Shown: positions 27,130 to 37,689 of the stretch, one piece after another | Position numbering within the stretch: position 1 is the first letter of the stretch | Layout: the number at the start of each line of letters is the position of its first letter | Assembly: GCA_029834535.1 (NCBI GenBank) | Contig: JAQMWT010000447.1 | Location: 40,194 to 104,193, forward strand | DNA length: 64,000 nucleotides | Direction of reading: 5' to 3' | Origin: Chrysophaeum taylorii | Taxonomy: Eukaryota; Sar; Pelagophyceae; Pelagomonadales; Pelagomonadaceae | The notes under the pieces: generated by a model | The model's database searches: none | What the model was told of the DNA's origin: nothing | The model's input: the letters and a program-made list of their open reading frames with translations, nothing else | Position numbers and translations under genes: made by a program

Positions 27130-29343
27130 ATGGCAAATAATAACTCTGGTGGTGGAAGAAAGAATGCGCGGCAGAGATGCAGCATCCGGCGGTCGTTGGA
27201 GAAGACGCGACCCCACACGGTGCTCGCGGAGCTGGGGTTCGTCCTCGCGCTCGCCGAGGCGGACGAGGACGAGGACTGCGTTGTGCTGGCCGTGGGTGAC
27301 CGCTGGCAGCTCGGACTGAGCGGCGACGAGGTTCCGTGCGCGGCGTTCGATGTCTCGAATTTCGCCGAGGGCCGCACGGCCTTTCGGGATTTTTTCCAGA
27401 AGGAGCTTTCGTGCAAGCGGTGCCCGCCCTACTTGGTGGTGGCGGTGTCGGCCGCGTGGCTGGAAGCGATGGGAGCGAGCGCGGAAATGGGAGCGCGTCA
27501 GTTTGCAGCGTTCGGCCGCGACGACGTCGGGTTCGCGCGCGTCGGGGTCATCGATTCGCGGCACGCCCTGCTCTACGAGCGGCAGGTCCTCACGTGCGTT
27601 GCGGTGCACTGCGAGCGGTACTGGGCGTCCTTCGCGGCGATATGGGATGGTCGCGTCGTCGGACGAGGCGTCGCGAAAACGCCCGACAAGCTTGGCGAAG
27701 CCCTCCGCGGGTGCGTCGCGGGGTGTCCCATCGATACGCGCCACGCGCTCCTGACGCAGATCTACGTGGCGGGAGCCGTGCCCCAGTGGTTCGGCAAAGA
27801 CAGGGAGGAGGCGGCCGCCGACGTCCGAGCGGTCCTCCCGAACGCGAGCAAGGTCATGATCCCGGCGCAGTTCAAGTACGCCTCGTGGATGGGCGCTTCC
27901 AAGATGGGCGCGCTCTCGGGCACCATCGATGCCCTCAGAAATGGCGTCGCGACCACCTTCTTCGTCGGCGACTCCTCCGGCTCCTATTGGTCTTCGCTGC
28001 TGCGAGGAAGAAGCAGCAGCAGCAGCAAAGACGACGACGACGACGACGAAAAAGTGGAACCACTTTTGTCGTTTTCGGCGCGGGACGTCGAGGCGGCGCG
28101 CGCCGAGCTGCTGTCTCTTGCCGCGAGCAAGGAGAGGGGGCCCGCGCCGGCGGCGTCGTTCCTCGCGAGACCCGCACAGACCGGGCCCTTGTGGCTCTGG
28201 GGCGATCACCGCGTCGTCGCTACGACGGCCGCGTCTCCTAAAGCAGAAGCAAAAGAAGACGACAAGGAAAAGGTCGTCGTCGTCGCCGAGAAACCCAAGC
28301 CGAAGACGCCCATCAAGGTAGGCGTGGAGAGCGTGGGCTCGAGCGTCCCGATCGGCGACGACAAGCTTTCGGCGGCGCTCGAGGGGGCCGGCGAGGACGC
28401 GTACGGCGCGATTTGCGATTGCAAGGAGGGGCACCTCTTCAGTTGCGCTCAGATCCTGAGGGCAACGCTTTCGACGCCCTCGGTCAGGACGCGCCTCGCC
28501 ATCGTCGAAACCCTTGGCCAGCGCTGCAGCGACCCAGACAAGGGCAAGCCCCTCGTCGACGTCTTCGCGTACGACAAGGAGCGTCGCGCCGTCGAGGCCG
28601 TCCTCTCGGCGCGGGCCAAGGCGCTTCGCAAAGCCAAGACGCACTCGGGGAGCTCCAAGGCAGCGGTGCTGCGCGGTGGTGGACGTGGCGGACGAGGTCG
28701 CGGGAGGTCGGCCCAAAAAAAGACGACAACCCAGAAGCCGAGGCCTCCGAAAGAGACGCCTCCGGCGCCGCCTCCCAAGCCTCCGAAGAAGCAGCAGCAG
28801 CAGCAGCAGCAGCAGCATAAATCTCCCGTACGAGAGACCAAGCACGCGCCGCGACGGCAGTCGTGCATCGTGCGGTCGCCGCTCGTGGAGACCGGAACGC
28901 GAGTTTTCGTTCCGCAGCCGAAGCCGCGGCAGAAGTTCACGACGACGACGACGACGACGACGACGACTAGTCGCGTCGCCACGAAGGACCTCTCGTCGTC
29001 GGAGCCCGTCGACGACGACGCCGGAAGAGGAAAGCCCCGACGCGCCATGAGCCACCGGCGCGCCTCGTCCCCTATGAAAGACGTGTCCGCCGAGCCCCCG
29101 CCCGCGCAGCGACGGTCGGTGTCGCTCCTCGAGTACTGCGAGTCGTACTACGTCCCCATGATGCCCACGCGCTACGAGGAGGCCATAAACAAGCGCGACG
29201 TGCCCGCCTTCCTGAAACCTCCGCCCAAGGTCCCCGACTTTGACATCCAGGGCGCCATCGACTTTGACCTCAGCGACGACGACGACGACGACGACGATCC
29301 CCTCGAATCGTCATCATCAGCCTGCCTCAATTGCAAGTCTTGA
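27130..29343 (+). CDS. Divergent actin-related protein with long disordered C-terminal tail
   Basis: A single-exon frame of 737 residues. The first 280 residues follow the actin fold weakly: VVAVSAAWLE near 103, IDSRHALLYERQVLTC at 141-156 (actin segment 'DS..ALYA.GR.TG/VVD.G' region), and then IYVAGAVPQWFGKDREEAAADVRAVLP leading to SKVMIPAQFKYASWMGASKMGAL at 240-262. The latter corresponds to actin's 'KI..PPERKYSVWIGGSILASL', the most diagnostic part. Nucleotide-binding loops are poorly conserved. Residues 285-737 are low complexity: acidic runs (DDDDDD), AKEDDKEK, GGGRGGRGRGR, a polyglutamine run near 557, polythreonine near 605 and a final DDDDDDDD. This tail is foreign to ordinary ARPs and would suit a nuclear scaffold protein. 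Its stop overlaps a non-used upstream extension of the next gene. Confidence 0.6.
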   Translation: MANNNSGGGRKNARQRCSIRRSLEKTRPHTVLAELGFVLALAEADEDEDCVVLAVGDRWQLGLSGDEVPCAAFDVSNFAEGRTAFRDFFQKELSCKRCPPYLVVAVSAAWLEAMGASAEMGARQFAAFGRDDVGFARVGVIDSRHALLYERQVLTCVAVHCERYWASFAAIWDGRVVGRGVAKTPDKLGEALRGCVAGCPIDTRHALLTQIYVAGAVPQWFGKDREEAAADVRAVLPNASKVMIPAQFKYASWMGASKMGALSGTIDALRNGVATTFFVGDSSGSYWSSLLRGRSSSSSKDDDDDDEKVEPLLSFSARDVEAARAELLSLAASKERGPAPAASFLARPAQTGPLWLWGDHRVVATTAASPKAEAKEDDKEKVVVVAEKPKPKTPIKVGVESVGSSVPIGDDKLSAALEGAGEDAYGAICDCKEGHLFSCAQILRATLSTPSVRTRLAIVETLGQRCSDPDKGKPLVDVFAYDKERRAVEAVLSARAKALRKAKTHSGSSKAAVLRGGGRGGRGRGRSAQKKTTTQKPRPPKETPPAPPPKPPKKQQQQQQQQHKSPVRETKHAPRRQSCIVRSPLVETGTRVFVPQPKPRQKFTTTTTTTTTTSRVATKDLSSSEPVDDDAGRGKPRRAMSHRRASSPMKDVSAEPPPAQRRSVSLLEYCESYYVPMMPTRYEEAINKRDVPAFLKPPPKVPDFDIQGAIDFDLSDDDDDDDDPLESSSSACLNCKS

Positions 29344-29398
29344 GACCGTTGAAGAAACGATATTTGACACACCATCAGACTCTATCAAAAGAGAGAGA

Positions 29399-30745
29399 AT
29401 GGCAGCAGCAGCGTCAGGAGGTGTCTGGGATTTCCTTCGGCGCGTCCTCGTGTGGCGAAGGAGACGGTGCCGCAAGGTGTCGGCGGTTGTTGCGAGCACG
29501 CGCGAGACAGACAGCAGCGTCCAGACGTTTTGGTCTGAGAGCCCCGAGGAATCCGACGGCGGCGAGTCCTACGTGGAACTCATCTACGAGCCCGCGGAGC
29601 CGCCGGGGCTGTACGAGCTCCCCCAGAGCATCATCCACGACGTGATCCTGCGTGCCCTCGACACCGAAACTCTGTTCGCCTGCGGAAGCGCGTGCCGGGA
29701 TTTGGCGTTCGGCGCGCGCCGGGCCGTCAGACTCAGAACCGGAACCCTCTGCCGACGGCTCGAAAGGTGCGGGTCGCGGCGCGTGCGGCACTTCTTCCAC
29801 CGCGTCGCCGAACCGAAACCCTCGAGACGACTCGTCGTTTTGGAGAGGCTCTACGGTATCCACGCGTCGCTTCCGTCGGCCTGGCACGCCAAGGCCCTCA
29901 AAGCGCACGTCTCCGCCCGCGAGTTCGCGCTTCACCTCAGCTTCGCCGACCTCGACGGCCCCTTACCCCCGACCATTGCGAGGCTCGGACCGCACCTTGC
30001 TGTTCTCGGCCTGAGCCACGCGCGACTCTCCGGTTCGTTGCCGCTAGAATTAGGACGTCTCCGCCGCCTCGTCGAGCTCGACGTCTCCTGCAACAAGCTC
30101 TCCGGTCAAATTCCCACCGAAATCACCAAGCTCACCTCGCTCACCTACCTCTCGCTCCACGACAACCGCTTCGAGGGCGCTATTCCCTTCGAGTTCGGAA
30201 ATCTTCGAGCGCTACGTCATCTTCACCTCTGGAGCAACCGATTGACGGGGAGCATCCCGACCTCCCTCGGAAACCTCCCCGACCTCCAGACCCTCTGGCT
30301 TCACGAAAACTTTTTGAGGGGCCCAATCCCCGTCACCCTCGCTTCCTGCCACAAGCTCGAGTGGCTCTCGCTCCGCGACAACGATCTCGACGGCGCGCTC
30401 CCCGCGGCGATCGCGACCCTCGTCTCGCTCAAGTTCCTTTACCTCCAGCGCAACCACCTCACGGGCCGCATACCACCCGAAATTGGCGACCTCCCCTTCC
30501 TTCAAGAAGTTAGACTCCAAGAAAACTTTTTCGAAGGCCCCGTGCCCCGCCGCGTCGCCAAGCTCCTCAGGGTCGACATTCATCGCTCCAGGTACAATAC
30601 TGGGGGGCGCACATCCTCCTTTACGAGCAGCACCTCCAGGTGGACTGCCGGCCGCGCCGAGACCAGCCTTTTCCACAGGTGGATCGTCCTCCACACCCGC
30701 GAATCCAGGTCATCATCTTCCCGTCGGAGGGTGGGCCTTCACTAG
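29399..30745 (+). CDS. F-box-like plus plant-type leucine-rich-repeat protein
   Basis: The frame from MAAAASGGVWDFLRR gives 448 residues; a longer upstream extension overlaps the previous gene and is less likely. Residues 73-115 (LPQSIIHDVILRALDTETLFACGSACRDL) look like an F-box. From about 190 to 400 there are eight leucine-rich repeats of the plant-specific type L..L.L..N.L.G.IP, for example LVELDVSCNKLSGQIPTEI, LTYLSLHDNRFEGAIPFEF, LRHLHLWSNRLTGSIPTSL and LKFLYLQRNHLTGRIPPEI. Such proteins pick substrates for SCF-type ubiquitin ligases or act as protein-binding scaffolds. After VDIHRSR the sequence turns serine/arginine-rich; a GT at 30592 and later AG sites could mark a 3' intron, so the last 50 residues are uncertain. 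Confidence 0.75.
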   Translation: MAAAASGGVWDFLRRVLVWRRRRCRKVSAVVASTRETDSSVQTFWSESPEESDGGESYVELIYEPAEPPGLYELPQSIIHDVILRALDTETLFACGSACRDLAFGARRAVRLRTGTLCRRLERCGSRRVRHFFHRVAEPKPSRRLVVLERLYGIHASLPSAWHAKALKAHVSAREFALHLSFADLDGPLPPTIARLGPHLAVLGLSHARLSGSLPLELGRLRRLVELDVSCNKLSGQIPTEITKLTSLTYLSLHDNRFEGAIPFEFGNLRALRHLHLWSNRLTGSIPTSLGNLPDLQTLWLHENFLRGPIPVTLASCHKLEWLSLRDNDLDGALPAAIATLVSLKFLYLQRNHLTGRIPPEIGDLPFLQEVRLQENFFEGPVPRRVAKLLRVDIHRSRYNTGGRTSSFTSSTSRWTAGRAETSLFHRWIVLHTRESRSSSSRRRVGLH

Positions 30746-30968
30746 AAAGAAACCCTATCCATCCATTGTCCGCGCGACTGGGCATCTTTTCTGTTCTATT
30801 CTATTCTATCCATCCACCTTGACCTAATTAGGAAAGGATGTTTTGAATGAGGATTTCTTTTTCCAGATCATGCGCTTTGCATCATCATCATCATCCTCCT
30901 GTGGTCCTCCCGCCGTCTCCAGGCTGTGGCAAATGCCGACTTTGCGGCCACAGCCGGAGCGTTTTATT

Positions 30969-31006
<38 letters not shown>
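30969..31006. repeat. (ACG)n trinucleotide microsatellite
   Basis: About twelve ACG units. Similar shorter GTC/TCG runs occur at 31221-31240. No gene overlaps. Confidence 0.9.
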
Positions 31007-31009
31007 TAT

Positions 31010-31990
31010 GCTGCGACTGAAACGGCGTCACGACACTCCTCCTTATTGTGGGGGCGGATGGGAACGCCAGCATCATCGCCGTTGGGGTTTGTGTCTCACA
31101 TATGCCAGGGTCCCCCCCGCGGCACAACGTGAATGACGCGGGATGTACTACACTTCTCGCTACCATGGGACATGACTACATCCTCCGTCGTCTTTGCCCA
31201 GCCGACTACTAAACCATCATCTCGTCGTCGTCGTCGTCGTGGACTTTCACAAGTTGGGTCAGAAATCATTCGGATATATGTAGGCGTCTGTCAAAGAGAG
31301 AGCATCCTCGCCGATTCTGATGATATGCTCAATCAATTGCGTCGTCAGAATCCAGATGCGACTCGTGCAGGCAACCAACCAACCAACTGCCCCGACATTG
31401 CCTGGACTACTCTCCTCGACAGATTTTTTCTGTCGCGCCGTGCATTACTACTACCACACGTTGTTAGAAACGACGACGACACCGTCGGACGCGGACACCA
31501 GCTCCGTCGACTCCAAATTGGCACGCACAACGGCTTCTGCCACGCTCAATCACGCAACGAACCGGGTTCGTTGTTCGCAGCTGCAGCTGAGACTCTCCTC
31601 TATCACCCCTAATTCAAGCGCGCAACTCGGCTTTCGCAGCGTTCAAGGATAGGTCGTCGTCGGATAGGTCGCCACGTCAGACGCTAATGCCCAAACACCC
31701 ATTTCGTTCTTCGTCACCTCATCAGGAGATTGCCCAAGTGCTCCGTGCACACTTGCGAAAACTACTTTTTAGCCGCCATCGTTGTTTCGACGCAGGAGTC
31801 GTTGAGGACATAGCACAACCGTGATGAACTTACTTGGCCCTGCGCCGTCGGACGATGAAAATCAGTCGGGCTGCGGCAGCTCCGTCTTTCAGCTGCGTGC
31901 TGAGAATCATATGGCGGACGCTAGCTGGTCGCCAGTATGCGCTTGGGATCCTCATCTCGGATGATTTCTGGTCGTCCGAGAAACACTACC
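31010..31990. other. Intergenic, no gene recognised
   Basis: Several open frames of 60-160 codons overlap in different phases, all with shuffled composition and no motif. Probably decayed sequence leading into the dead LINE. Confidence 0.4.
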
Positions 31991-33100
31991 GAAAGAGACT
32001 AGGATATTGGCCTTTTTTGTATTTTACCCGTGCGGTGCCAGATTCTTATCGTGGCGTGACGATGCTCGAGGACTTTCGCGCAAAAGATTGTCTCCAACAT
32101 TATACGCGCGCGTCTCGGGATACTGCCGACACGACGACCTTCATCAGCCTATGAGATGGCGCTGAAGAAGCGTCGTGAGGGTGGAATGTAAACGCCCAGA
32201 GAGTTCACCCAAATCGTATACGACTCTCTGGTGCTCCAGCACACACCACTTCTGGTCCATTCCTTACTCCTTTCCGCTTTCATTAAATAAACCGAATAAG
32301 AAGCTCGTAAGGTTCTTTGTCCGACCTTTGGAGGAATCCACCCTCGCGTCCAGGGTCCGTTGTTTATTTGGCAGTAGCTCTGTTCCTCGCTACAACCAGT
32401 GTGAAAGCGGGGCTTATGTCCCCTGGGAGGTGGTGTCTATTTCCTACGTGAGTAGTAACACGTGGTTGGGCGGAATGGTTTGATCACATCTAGGACCGCA
32501 CGCGGTCTCTACCATACATACCTCTGGGGACGGTCAAATCTCTCAAAAACGTGGGTAGTACTATTCATTGATTTCGTCACGGCTTTCGGGTCCGTCCCGC
32601 GGGTACTACTTACTATGGCAAGTGCTATACCAATATATGCGGCCGCCTCCGGCGCTACCGCTTCAATAGACTAAATCACCGGCGTTAAGCAAGGCGATGA
32701 TGTCCTAGGTCCGGTTCTTCACGTCCTGTACGTGGCGGCCTTGAAGTCATCACGGCGACGACGTGAAGGTCGGTAGCCAATATGCGTTTTTTTCTAGACG
32801 AAGCAAGAGGATGTACTCACTGGACGCGCTACAATGCATAACGCGGCACTGAGGACGCTGCACTCGATGACGAGTCGGCGTACGCAGATGATGTGGCGTT
32901 TTTGTTTCCCGGCCTTTGTTTTCCGACCGTCGAATGGAGAGCGCCTGTTCAAAAAACGTGACGAGAGACTCCAAGAAAGGCACCCGGCAGAAGACGACCA
33001 AGCCTCTTGCCCGCTCCAAGGCTGCGCATCCGGGGGACGAGCTGGGCCGTCAACAGCTCACAGAAGACGGACAAAGAAAGGGAGGGGGCAATGACGAACG
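31991..33100 (+). pseudogene. LINE-type reverse transcriptase, decayed
   Basis: RT blocks appear in the correct order but in different frames: PDSYRGVTMLEDF near 32040 (the 'YRGItLL' block), TWVVLFIDFVTAFGSVPR near 32550-32603 (catalytic block A, normally DF.KAFD.V), ITGVKQGD.VLGPVLHVLYVA near 32677-32743 (block 4), and ESAYADDVAFLF near 32872-32907, which carries the intact YADD catalytic box. In block A the second aspartate is changed (AFG instead of AFD). The rest is stop-ridden. This belongs to the endonuclease-type LINE style and is unrelated to the RLE elements in this window. Confidence 0.65.
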
Positions 33101-34523
33101 CGGGCGTTGTGCCAGCCTCGAAGGATAAATCGCCGGTTGCCAGCTACTCCCGGGCCAGTCAAAGCACTCTGCTCTGATGACATTTGCGGCTCGGAGCAGG
33201 CGAGACAGCCGAAGTTGCCCTCCTGCGCATGAACAAGAGAAATAATGCGGCGGCCCAGATCAAGCACAGCGACCTCGGACCCAAGAGCGAATTTTTAAAC
33301 GCCGAGAGACCATTCCCGAAGACTCTTCGGAGACATGTGGAGATTGATAAGGAAAAAGTAGTGTAAGATACCGAGGTCGTTCACATCGACGACTAAGCCA
33401 AGAAATGCAGAACACCACCCATGATTCATCCTTCGCCCCGAGCGCGACGGGCTTGAGAGCACCAGACCTAGGTAATAGCGGGCGGCGGGCACGGAATTAA
33501 CAACGGGGCGCAGCGGGGAACTTCAAATTTTGAAGTGAACACGTCGCCCGCCCTTCGTTTAATCTCACTTCACCAGACTTTTTTTGTGTTTTGACCGTGG
33601 TGACGTGGTTCGCGTTCACTTGGTTTATTGATATTTTCCCAACCCTGAAAAGATATCGAAATCCGAAAAAGATATTGTTCGTTGCCGGGCATTCTCCACA
33701 ATATTATTAAACTGATGGTGCCGACCTCTCCGCCTTAAACGTGGGTGACGGTCGTCATGGCGGCGAAGTTCTCGGTACTCTTTCGCGAAAGTATCGACTC
33801 GGAGGACGTTGTCTCTCGTCCGAAGAAGGCGGCAGCGGCTTTCTGTTATCGCCTCGAGATATTATTATGTCTCCGCACAAACAAAGCGAACTGACCACGC
33901 GAGTCCCATCCTTACCATTCTCCTCGACGGTGCGGAATCATGGTACCGATGTTGTCTTCTTCTTTCAAGCGCCGCCGCCGCCGCCGCCGCCTATGGTGCT
34001 TTCACGCATAGTACACACGCGCGTTGTGCCGCGCTTCTACACGAGACTTGGAAACATCACATCAAAACTTCAACCCTCCCCCTGCGCATTGGCCAGGAAA
34101 CTTAGAACGATACCGACATTTCTCGCCGACAACCCCGGCCATGTTGCCCGCATGCCCTGAAGCCAGCGCTCCTCCATCCAGGTGCGCCTCTGGGGGGGGA
34201 ATGGCCCGCGATTCGAGTGGCCCCGATTCGAGTCCGCACAGTTCACATACACTCCTCTGATTGAGCCCGCATACCTCTGGGCTCGAGACGGCGACAAGTG
34301 GCGGCACCATCCATCCATCAACTCGCCGCCCCCCCCCCCCCCAAGAAGAATTATTCTCCTTTCTCCCTCCCTCGTGCTGCGTGATCGTCGCGTTGGTGCA
34401 TGTGGTTGAGAAGTTTTTTCGTAGTAGTAGTAAGGATTTTTCTTCTTGCAAAAAGGAAGGAAGGAAGAATAAAAATGACGTTTGTCGTCGTATCTCCAAG
34501 AGCAGTCGTTGAAGTAGGCAACA
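33101..34523. other. Intergenic, repeat-rich, no gene recognised
   Basis: Holds decayed sequence after the LINE remnant, a GCC run at 33970-33989, a run of about thirteen C at 34330-34342, GAAGGAAG units near 34457, and a twice-repeated ATTCGAGT motif at 34211-34236. A minus-strand open frame here has shadow-type composition from the antisense of the next gene. Confidence 0.4.
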
Positions 34524-37474
34524 ATGTCTCTTCGGTGCGTGGGGCTGTGCGGTGTCGACGACAGCGTGGAGCCGTCGTTGCTGTCGGCAATCGGGTCGCG
34601 GTGGGTGCGGGCGGAGCTGGGGGTGTTGTTCCGGCCCGGTCTTGAGGGGGAGCCCCGGTACCCGACGCGGGAGTGGTGCGAGAAGGTGGCGAACGTTGGA
34701 AAACGGACGAGCCCGCCGTTGCGGCTGGCGGCGCACCTGTGCGGAAGGGCCGTGGACGCCGTGCTGGCGGGGGACGTGAGGTTCGTGAAGGAGACGCTGG
34801 TGCCGTGGGGGTTTCGGCGCGTGCAGCTGAACGCGACTCGGAGGAACGGCTGCACGAGATCGAACTTATCGAGCGCGGCGGGGAACGTGCTTCTGGCCTG
34901 CGAGGCCGTGCCCGAGGTGGAGTGGATCATCCAGGCGAACGACGAGACGAAGGGGCTCTGGGAGCGGGTGGTTGTGGGAAAGAAGCCAAATTTGAGCCTG
35001 TTGTGGGACGCGTCTTGCGGGACCGGGCGGAAGCTGGATATGAGCGGCGAGGGCGCGCCGCCGTCGCTCGACGTGGCGTGCGGGTACGCGGGGGGTCTGA
35101 ATCCCCAGACAATCGTCCCGACGCTTCAGGAGATCCGGCGGACGGAAACGCGGGCGATTTGGGTGGATATGGAGTCTGGGTTGAGGTCGTTGGTCGACGG
35201 TTTGGATCGGTTCGACGTGAACAAGGCGTGGGCCGTGTGCGCGAAGATCGACGAGGAGGGCTGGGACGTGGTGGCGCCGGCGTTGGTGGCCCCCGAGCCG
35301 GTCCCCCCGACGACGCGCGTGTCGGGGCACGCCGTGCTGGCGCACAAAGTGACGCTGCTGCGCGATCGTCGGACCAAGCCCCGAGAGTTTCGCGCGATAA
35401 TGCGCGAGATTACGTTTTATTTGGGGTACGAGGTAACGGCGAAGATGCCGACGGCCGCGCGCCACGACTGCGTCGCGCCGTCGGGGGTGTTCGTGGGGGC
35501 TGGGGCGCGGCTCGCGGCGCGCGTGGCGCTCGTGCCCATCATGAGGGCCGGGTTGGGGATGGTCGAGCCGATGTTGGACATACTGCCGAACGCGGCCGTC
35601 CACCAGGTGGGGATGTTTAAGCGGGGCGGGCCCTTCGACCGGCCGATCGAATATTACTCGCGCCTCCCGAAAAGACGGGGCTGCGATCTCGCCATTATAT
35701 TGGATCCGGTGATCGCGACGTCGCGAACCGTACACGCGGTCGTCTCCAAGGTCGAAGCGTGGGGTGCCAAGAGAGTCGTGGTGGTCGGGGTTCTCGCGTC
35801 GCGCCAGGGGCTGGAGGCCCTCTACGCGGACCACCCGAACGTCGACGTCCACGTCGCCCAGGTCGACGGGTGCCTGACGTCCGACGGCGAGATGCTGCCT
35901 GGTCTTGGCGATCCCGGCGACCGTTTGTTCGGAGCTCCGGGCTCGCGCCTCGAAGAAGAAGAAGAACAACAACAACAACAGGTTTCGGCGCCGCCATCCG
36001 TAGACGACCCGTCGTCGGAAGAGGAGGTGCCGTCGGCCTCGCGCGCATACAAACGCCCGAGAACAACCGAAGACCGGCCCTCGACGACCGTGCTGGGGCC
36101 GATCGTCGACGGCGACGAGGACGCGATCGAGCCTCCGATCGAAACCCTCGACGCCAAGGACTCTGCGACCCAGCTCACCACCCACGACGGAAGCTTCGGG
36201 ACGAATCCCGCGCGCATGAATTGGGGGGCCAAGACGGCCTTCGAGCGCGGCCCGGTGGTCGCCACGACGCGACACACGCTCAACAGAAACGCGATCGGCG
36301 CGCACGCGGGCGGCTACTCGATCTACCGCGCGCTCGCGGTGGCGTCGGGCGGCCTCGACACCTCGGCGGTCCCAAAGCTCGGGCTTACGACCCCCGCCGC
36401 CCGCATCGGACCCCACGACTCGTGGACCGACGAGACGAAAATTGTCACCATGGACCCCTGGGGTCACGCGATCTCCGAAGGCTTTGGAGCCTGGCTCCGA
36501 AAAGGCTACGACGTCCGCCCGACGATCGCCGTCACCAAGGCTCACGTCGAACTCCCCGAGTGCAAGGAGGCGATGCGGCTCAACCGCCTCACCCCCGACG
36601 GCACCGTCCTCGCCGCATCGGGCACCAGCCTCGTCACCAAGGCCGCGATCGAACCCGTCTGGTACCTGCCCGGCGTCGCGGCGCGCTTCGGCGTCGACGA
36701 GCGCGTCCTCCGGGACTCCCTCTTCGCCGAGACAAACTCGATGTACCCCGAGCTCATCACCCGCCCCGACCTCAAGCTCTTCCTCCCGCCCATCGGGGGC
36801 ATGACCGTCTACGTCTGGGGCGACCCCGACAAAATATCAGACTCGAACGTCGAGCTCACGTGCCGCGTTCACGACGAGTGCAACGGCTCGGACGTCTTCG
36901 GCTCGGACATATGCACCTGCCGACCCTACCTCACGCACGCGATCGAGGAGTGCATAAAAACCGCCCAGCGCGGCGGCGTCGGCATCGTCGTCTATTTCCG
37001 AAAGGAGGGACGTGCCCTCGGAGAAGTCACCAAGTATCTTGTCTATAACATGCGCAAGCGACAAAGGGGCGGCGACCGCGCGGCCGAGTACTTCAAATGC
37101 ACCCAGTCGGTCGCCGGCGTCACCGACACCAGGTTCCAGGCCCTCATGCCCGACGTCCTCCACTGGCTCGGCATCAAAAAAATTCACCGTTTTATCTCCA
37201 TGTCGGACATGAAGTACGAGGCCATCACCAAGACGGGCATCGAAATCGTCGAAAGAGTCGAAATTCCTCCCGAACTCGTCCCCGCCGACGCCCAGGTCGA
37301 GATCGCGGCCAAAGTTCACCACGGTACTACTTTTTTGTTCCAACTTTTTTTGACTACGCTGCTCACTCATGACAAAATGTGTGTCTCTTGTCGAGCGCAG
37401 GCTACCACGGCGGCAAGTCCTACGAGGTCGACGCCGACAAGGTCAACCAAGTCAAGGGCCGCGACTACTACTAA
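34524..37474 (+). CDS. TIM-barrel-like / uracil phosphoribosyltransferase / Urc1 (GTP cyclohydrolase II-like) fusion
   Basis: Exons 34524-37323 and 37401-37474 (phase-1 GT-AG intron) give 957 residues. Residues 1-245 start with VGLCGVDDSVEP and contain QLNATRRNG, NLSLLWDASCGTG, VACGYAGGLNP and IWVDMESGLRS, like phosphoribosylanthranilate-isomerase-type barrels. Residues 265-472 are a uracil phosphoribosyltransferase: VPIMRAGLGMVEPMLDILPNA, IEYYSRLP, the PRPP-loop region DPVIATSRT (GG of the usual ATGGS replaced by SR), and the uracil-binding PGLGDPGDRLFG. An EEEEEQQQQQ linker follows. Residues 545-957 match Urc1: DPWGHAISEGF, TIAVTKAHVELPE, WYLPGVAARFG and FLPPIGG, then the GTP-cyclohydrolase-II core with zinc cysteines (HDECN at 786, ICTC at 797/799) and FRKEGRALGE. 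In yeast and bacteria UPRT (Urc6) and Urc1 are separate enzymes of the URC uracil catabolic route. The fusion suggests uracil to UMP and onward channelling. Confidence 0.85.
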
Positions 37475-37539
37475 AAAATCATCATCATCATTCACTTTCA
37501 TAATAATTAATAATTCACTTCAAAGAGTTAAGAAGTACT

Positions 37540-37680
37540 TTTTTTTTTTGGGAAAAGTCAAGTTTCCAACCACCATATATGTTTGGTCACCGTAAACCCT
37601 CAACAAGTTTGGTCACTTAAGTTTAGTCAATCCGTATCTTGGCTGACTAAACTTGTACTCTTAGAGAGCAAACATACTGT
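37540..37680. repeat. AAACTTG-type AT-rich minisatellite
   Basis: Several imperfect units of AAGTTTGGTCA / AGTTTAGTCA. Similar units in either orientation occur at 38818-38895, 39757-39832 and 41120-41330, bracketing the repeat nest that follows the fusion gene. Confidence 0.6.
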
Positions 37681-37689
37681 TCGCTGACA

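Noticed and set aside
27073-29055. Antisense open frame of 660 codons opposite the actin-related gene
   Set aside because: It is dominated by R, L and repeat-encoded runs and shows no domain; the plus-strand reading has the actin signature.
34200-34240. Possible tRNA gene because of GATTCGAGTCC, close to a B box
   Set aside because: No A box at proper distance, no acceptor-stem pairing, and the ATTCGAGT motif is simply duplicated.
34866-36545. Antisense open frame of 559 codons opposite the URC fusion gene
   Set aside because: The plus strand matches UPRT and Urc1 throughout.
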